NCBI GenBank assembly: GCA_023957155.1
Contig: JAMLHK010000015.1
Location: 25,634 to 89,633 of the forward strand
Direction of reading: 5' to 3'
Length of the DNA stretch: 64,000 nt
Source: Chitinophagaceae bacterium
GTDB lineage: Bacteria; Bacteroidota; Bacteroidia; Chitinophagales; Chitinophagaceae
Below the pieces are notes generated by a model. It ran no database searches and was not told the DNA's origin. It worked only from the letters and a program-made list of their open reading frames with translations. This document shows positions 59,944 to 64,000 of the stretch, one piece after another. Both the position numbers and the translations under genes were made by a program. How positions within the stretch are numbered: the first letter of the stretch is position 1; each line of letters opens with the position of its first letter.

Positions 59944-61164
59944 TTGTACCTGATCTTTGCCTGGAGATATTTTAAAGCCAAAAAATCTACCAATGCCATT
60001 AACATCATTGCATGGGTAAGTGTAACGGCAATTGCCTTTGCCACTGCAGCTTTATTGGTACTATGGAGCGCTTTTAACGGGTTTGAAGGATTGGTGAAAT
60101 CACTGTATGCAACATTTTATACCGATCTTAAGATATCGGCTTCTTCCGGTAAGACCATTATACTCACGCCTTCGCAAATCGCTCAGCTGTCTGCACTGGA
60201 TAATATAAGAAGTGTTTCGCTGGTGGCGGAGGAAAAGGCGCTTCTGCAAAACCAGGACTACCAGGCTATCATCGAGCTAAAAGGAGTGGATAGCAATTAT
60301 ACGCAGGTAACTACGGTTGAACAAAGCCTGGTAAGAGGTAAATTTTTATTAGGCGATGCCGGGCAACCGGGGGCGGTAATGGGTGTAGGTATTGAAAATG
60401 CCATAGCTGTTTTAAGTGACAGGGCTATCGGTGCGCTTACCGTTTATTTGCCCAAAAAAGGAGCCGATGATATCAGTAACCCCCTGTCATCATTCAATGA
60501 AGGGAAGATCATACCTAACGGTGCTTTTGCCATTCAGCAGGATTTTGATAATAAATATGTACTTACAAATCTCGATTTTGTTAAACAAAACATGGGATTT
60601 AAACCGGACGAGTATTCCGCTTTGGAGATAGCGCTTATCAGCACAGACAGGGAAGAGGTAACGAAAAAAAATATCCGGCAATTGTTAGGCCCGGCATATA
60701 AGGTACAAACGCGGTTTGAGCAGAACAGCAGCTTATATAATGTAATGCGGTTAGAAAAATATGCCATATACGGCATTTTTATTTTGGTATTGATCGTGGC
60801 CGCTTTTAATATGATCGGTGCATTGACTATGCTGGTGCTCGAAAAACAAAAAGATATCCAGATCTTGCAGTCTATGGGGGCAACCCGGGGCTGGATTCAA
60901 AGAATATTTTTAACGGAAGGTATTTTACTGGCAGCTATAGGAGCCGGAATAGGTATATCCCTTGCCCTGCTGCTCTGCTTTTTACAGTTGCAGTATAAGC
61001 TTATTCCGCTGGAGGGTACTTCTTTTGTTATTGACTATTATCCTGTTAAGCTGGTATTTACCGATTTTGTTATCGTGGCCGCCACCGTTTTTATTATTGC
61101 TGTTGCTGCCTCCTGGTTTCCTTCCAAACGGGCGGCCGGACAGCCCTTTGAATTGAGAAATTAG
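59944..61164 (+). CDS. ABC transporter permease, FtsX/LolE (MacB-like) family
   Basis: 406 residues. One TM near the N-terminus (residues about 20-42), a large periplasmic domain (about 45-265), then three TMs at the C-terminus (YAIYGIFILVLIVAAFNMIGALTML, LLAAIGAGIGISLALLLCFL, FTDFVIVAATVFIIAVAAS), with the FtsX-type coupling segment EKQKDIQILQSMGATRGWIQRIFLTEG that contacts an ATPase. LolE/LolC move lipoproteins to the outer membrane; which lipoprotein or lipid is moved here is unknown. The start is a TTG at 59944 with no ATG alternative. No LolD-type ATPase is adjacent. Confidence 0.88.
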   Translation: MYLIFAWRYFKAKKSTNAINIIAWVSVTAIAFATAALLVLWSAFNGFEGLVKSLYATFYTDLKISASSGKTIILTPSQIAQLSALDNIRSVSLVAEEKALLQNQDYQAIIELKGVDSNYTQVTTVEQSLVRGKFLLGDAGQPGAVMGVGIENAIAVLSDRAIGALTVYLPKKGADDISNPLSSFNEGKIIPNGAFAIQQDFDNKYVLTNLDFVKQNMGFKPDEYSALEIALISTDREEVTKKNIRQLLGPAYKVQTRFEQNSSLYNVMRLEKYAIYGIFILVLIVAAFNMIGALTMLVLEKQKDIQILQSMGATRGWIQRIFLTEGILLAAIGAGIGISLALLLCFLQLQYKLIPLEGTSFVIDYYPVKLVFTDFVIVAATVFIIAVAASWFPSKRAAGQPFELRN

Positions 61165-61223
61165 ATAAACGGCTATTGATGGTAATTTACTTACTTTGCC
61201 TTTCAATTTGATCAGCAAGCATA

Positions 61224-63032
61224 ATGAAGAAATATTCGAGGATTTTTAATTACCTGAAGCATTACCGGTCACAGATTGTTCTTTACTTTATTTGCATCGT
61301 ATTATCCATTGTTTTTTCCGTTGTCTCTCTGGGGATGCTTGCACCCTTTTTTGATCTTATATTTATGGGAGATAATGTAGGCGGGGTTCCCAAAGCAGAC
61401 AGCCCGCTAACCGCGTATATCCGTGAGCTTTTAGTATACTGGGTGTCTGATCTGAATCCTGTAGGAGCGTTGGCCTTTATTTGTATTATTATTGTACTCT
61501 CTATTTTTCTGAAAAACCTGTTTCTTTATTTGTCATTCAATATCCTCAACCCCATAAAAAACAGGATCGTTAATACGCTTCGCTCCGAATTGTATAATAA
61601 AATCCTGGGATTGCCTATTGGTTTTTTTACGGAAAAAAGGAAGGGCGACCTCATCAGCCGTATCACAAATGATGTTTCGGAAGTAGAGGTTTCGCTGGTC
61701 GGTGCTCTTGAGGGCTGGATTCGTGATCCTTTAACGATTCTGATCAATTTTGCCGTTTTGTTTTACATCAGTCCTGAGCTCACCCTGGCGATCCTCGTTT
61801 GTATCCCGGTAGTGGGTTTTATCCTGGGACGTATTTCCCGGTCCTTAAAAAGACAGTCTAACGAGGCTGCCATTAAGCTCGGTGAATCCCTTTCGGTATT
61901 AGATGAAACACTCAACGGGCTGCGGGTAATTAAAGCCTTTAATGTTGAAAAGATACTCCAGGGGAGGTTTAACAGGATAAATGACGAGTTGTTGGATGCA
62001 AAGAATAAGATCAGCCGCCGCCGTGATATGGCTTCTCCCATGTCGGAGTTTTTAGGGGTATTGGTTTTTGTGGGCATATTATGGTTTGGAGGGCAATTGG
62101 TGTTAGGTAAACAGCTTTCCCTTCCTCCCTCGATGTTCTTAGCCTATCTCGCTATGTTCTATAATATCATTAACCCGGTAAAAACATTGTCTACTTCTTT
62201 TAGTAATATGCAAAAAGGATCTTCTGCTATTGTCCGGATTGAAGAGATATTAAAAACAGAGGTAACGGTTGATGATAATCCTAACGGGAAACAATTGCTT
62301 TCTTTCAGCAACAGTATTGAGTTCCGTAATGCAGGCTTTGCTTATGATGATGCGGTAATACTCAAAAATATTAATCTCGTTATTGAGAAGGGGAAAACAA
62401 TAGCACTGGTGGGGGCATCCGGAGCAGGTAAATCTACCCTGGCCGACCTGGTACCGCGATTTCATGATGTTACCACCGGAGAGGTGCTGATTGACGGTAC
62501 CAATATTAAAGCGTATTCCCTGCATTCGGTGCGCAGCCTGATGAGCATTGTAACACAGGAGCCGATATTGTTTAATGATACCATTGCCAATAATATAGCT
62601 TTGGGTTGCCCGGATTCTACGCCTGAAGCCATTGTTCAGGCAGCAAAAATTGCCAATGCCCATGATTTTATTATTACTAAAGAGGGAGGGTATAACAGCA
62701 ATATCGGCGACAGGGGCACCAAGCTCAGCGGAGGGGAAAGGCAGCGGCTGACCATTGCAAGAGCGGTGCTTAAAAATCCGCCGATTCTTATATTGGATGA
62801 GGCTACTTCTTCCTTAGATACGGAAAGTGAAAGATTGGTGCAGGATGCAATCAATAACCTGATGGTTGAGCGTACTTCGATAGTGATTGCCCACCGGCTG
62901 TCTACGGTTAGACATGCCGATGAGATCTTAGTGTTGCAAAAAGGGGAAATCGCAGAAAGAGGGACGCATGATCAGTTGATGGAAATGAATGGTATTTACC
63001 GGAAGCTGGTTGAAATGCAGGAAGTGAGGTGA
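61224..63032 (+). CDS. ABC exporter, MsbA-like (permease fused to ATPase)
   Basis: 602 residues. Six TM helices in the first 310 residues with the typical intracellular coupling helices (LGLPIGFFTEKRKGDLISRITNDVSEVE), then an ATPase: Walker A GASGAGKST (about 396-404), Q-loop VTQEPILFND, signature LSGGERQR (about 501), Walker B ILILDEATSSLD, H-loop VIAHRLST. Layout and size match lipid-A/multidrug half exporters that work as homodimers. The substrate is not determined. It follows the permease gene by 59 bp; shared transcription is possible. Confidence 0.95.
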   Translation: MKKYSRIFNYLKHYRSQIVLYFICIVLSIVFSVVSLGMLAPFFDLIFMGDNVGGVPKADSPLTAYIRELLVYWVSDLNPVGALAFICIIIVLSIFLKNLFLYLSFNILNPIKNRIVNTLRSELYNKILGLPIGFFTEKRKGDLISRITNDVSEVEVSLVGALEGWIRDPLTILINFAVLFYISPELTLAILVCIPVVGFILGRISRSLKRQSNEAAIKLGESLSVLDETLNGLRVIKAFNVEKILQGRFNRINDELLDAKNKISRRRDMASPMSEFLGVLVFVGILWFGGQLVLGKQLSLPPSMFLAYLAMFYNIINPVKTLSTSFSNMQKGSSAIVRIEEILKTEVTVDDNPNGKQLLSFSNSIEFRNAGFAYDDAVILKNINLVIEKGKTIALVGASGAGKSTLADLVPRFHDVTTGEVLIDGTNIKAYSLHSVRSLMSIVTQEPILFNDTIANNIALGCPDSTPEAIVQAAKIANAHDFIITKEGGYNSNIGDRGTKLSGGERQRLTIARAVLKNPPILILDEATSSLDTESERLVQDAINNLMVERTSIVIAHRLSTVRHADEILVLQKGEIAERGTHDQLMEMNGIYRKLVEMQEVR

Positions 63033-63328
63033 GAGGCAATTTGAAAATTTGAAAGTGTGAAAATGTGAAAATGAAAGTGGTCGGTACGCAACGGGTGGAG
63101 CGTCGGACCGTGGATAAATTGGGAATTTGAAAATGTGTGAATTTGAAAATTTGAAAATGAAAAGAAGGAATATAAGGATAGGCTTTGCTCTTCGGATTTG
63201 AGATTTATCCGCCCCGGCGGACAGGTTTGGTTCTTCTTTTCGGATTTTATCCAAAGGTTCCTGGTACCTTATAGCGATCAGTCTATCGGCAGTCAGCAAT
63301 CCCGGCCTCATACCTGAAACCTGAAACC
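63033..63328. other. Low-complexity intergenic region with dyad repeat copy 5
   Basis: Contains short repeated TTTGAAAATGTG-like words on either side of the dyad repeat, and no gene. After 63180 the DNA reads like decayed repeat sequence rather than coding sequence. Confidence 0.45.
63077..63112. repeat. Dyad repeat, GGTCGGTACGC family, copy 5
   Basis: GTGGTCGGTACGC ... GCGTCGGACCGTGG, near-match to copy 4, preceded and followed by TTTGAAAATGTGAAAATG-type low-complexity sequence. Confidence 0.7.
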
Positions 63329-63760
63329 CTACCTCAGCTTCTTTACCATCACATAGTGGGGAATGGTTACTTCGTAAAACTCATCGCCGGATATGACATA
63401 CCCGAATTTCTGATAAAACCCTACTGCCGGTTTACGGGCATGCATTATCAGGGTATGATAACCTTTATCCCGGGCTATATTTTCTGCAAAATTCATAAGT
63501 GTTGCACCGATACCCTTTTTTTGAAGCTGCCGGCTGACCGCCATCTGGCGAAGCCGGCAGGAGCCATTGCCCGACCGGGTCAGCAGGCAACAGCCAATTA
63601 GCCTGTCTTCCTCAAATGCACCGATGAGAATATCATCTTTTTCACGAATAAGCTCTTCAGGATCAAAATAAAGCCCCAGCGGCTTGCGCAATATTTCATC
63701 CCGCAGGTTGATCATCTGGTGGTATTCCTTTGAGTTATGCTCAATAATTTTTAAAGGCAT
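63329..63760 (-). CDS. GNAT family N-acetyltransferase
   Basis: 143 residues. The acetyl-CoA-binding segment is MAVSRQLQKKGIGATLMNFAENIA (the Q/R-x-x-G-x-G/A loop), preceded by the strand CRLRQ and followed by IMHARKPAVGFYQKFGYVISGDEF with the C-terminal aromatic motif. This is the small ElaA/YjcF-like type of GNAT with an Asn/Asp-rich N-terminal region. Acceptor is unknown. Monocistronic, oriented toward the dyad repeat. Confidence 0.93.
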   Translation of the reverse strand: MPLKIIEHNSKEYHQMINLRDEILRKPLGLYFDPEELIREKDDILIGAFEEDRLIGCCLLTRSGNGSCRLRQMAVSRQLQKKGIGATLMNFAENIARDKGYHTLIMHARKPAVGFYQKFGYVISGDEFYEVTIPHYVMVKKLR

Positions 63761-63933
63761 ACTGCTGATTTACAATGGATTTTCTTAAAAATACAAAAAA
63801 TAGGATATAAATCCATCGTGCAAAAGCCTGATTTTAATGCAGAAAGGAAGCTGATATTACACCGGACGGGAATATTTTGGGACTTGCCAAAGGAAGAAAA
63901 TAATTATCTTTTACAGACAAACTTAAATAGATA

Positions 63934-63962
63934 TTGTTTTTATCTCAAAAACTATATTTTTG
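63934..63962 (+). promoter_or_regulatory. Bacteroidota-type promoter
   Basis: TTG at 63934-63936 and TATTTTTG at 63955-63962 are 18 bp apart, upstream of the ATG at 63991. A good match to the phylum consensus. Confidence 0.6.
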
Positions 63963-63990
63963 CACCCAGTATTAACCAAATTTTACAACC

Positions 63991-64000
63991 ATGTCTGACA
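63991..64000 (+). CDS. Start of a further gene (partial)
   Basis: Only ATG TCT GAC A (Met-Ser-Asp) is inside the window, 28 bp after a promoter-like TATTTTTG. No family can be read from three residues. Confidence 0.45.

Overview
The window looks like a chromosomal segment of a Bacteroidota bacterium, most likely family Chitinophagaceae. The signs are type IX secretion (T9SS) genes (PorP/SprF, PorV2, PorU2, type A and type B sorting domains), a large PKD-repeat gliding-type adhesin, promoter motifs of the Bacteroidota form TTTG-N17-20-TAnnTTTG, few Shine-Dalgarno sequences, many short secreted proteins ending their signal in ..AQ, and gene families typical of the phylum (DUF1599 next to folP, DUF2027-Smr, YpdA/BrxA, secreted M43 protease). 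Genus is inference only.

Layout. 1-9,000: 5' end of an M1 aminopeptidase, a secreted protein with three 129-bp tandem repeats, an M43 protease, a glutaminyl cyclotransferase lipoprotein, a secreted hypothetical protein, Hsp20, bacilliredoxin and an Lgt-like transferase. 9,100-24,500: housekeeping genes (ndk, NrnA-like DHH phosphatase, FKBP lipoprotein, folP, DUF1599, ypdA, queE, folD, aminotransferase, DUF3467, M49-type peptidase, zinc-ribbon coiled coil, Nif3-like, DUF695-RraB, M32 carboxypeptidase). 24,500-41,700: surface and secretion genes: PKD adhesin plus PorP, a stand-alone T9SS tail, a secreted hydrolase, tRNA-Gln, tyrS, PorV2-PorU2, a methyltransferase and a GT-C-like membrane protein. 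41,700-44,420: secreted CbiX-like protein, an AT-rich orphan lipoprotein, a GIY-YIG pseudogene with one in-frame amber stop, and tRNA-Ser.

44,461-50,046 (minus strand) is the most unusual block. It is a five-gene respiratory cluster: a small membrane protein, a CuA-cytochrome c subunit II, a heme-copper subunit I, SCO1/SenC, and a cytochrome b / di-[4Fe-4S] ferredoxin / MvhD-like fusion. Subunit I has Gln where the active-site tyrosine of A- and B-type oxidases sits, and Lys where a low-spin heme histidine is expected. The layout recalls the norSY-senC (sNOR) clusters of ammonia oxidisers, so a nitric-oxide-reductase-like role is proposed but not proven. A Crp/Fnr regulator with four N-terminal cysteines lies nearby.

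50,170-51,950 is an accessory island: a class II Fic protein and a REP-associated tyrosine transposase (RAYT) bracketed by three REP-type hairpins and a 62-bp direct duplication of the fic tail. 52,900-64,000 is mostly housekeeping: proBA, uxaB, DUF2027-Smr, YceI, a second Crp-like regulator, rbfA, a LolE/FtsX-like permease, an MsbA-like ABC exporter, a GNAT acetyltransferase and the first codons of a further gene. A second, unrelated family of dyad repeats (GGTCGGTACGC..GCGTCAGACCG) is scattered through intergenic spaces of the whole window.
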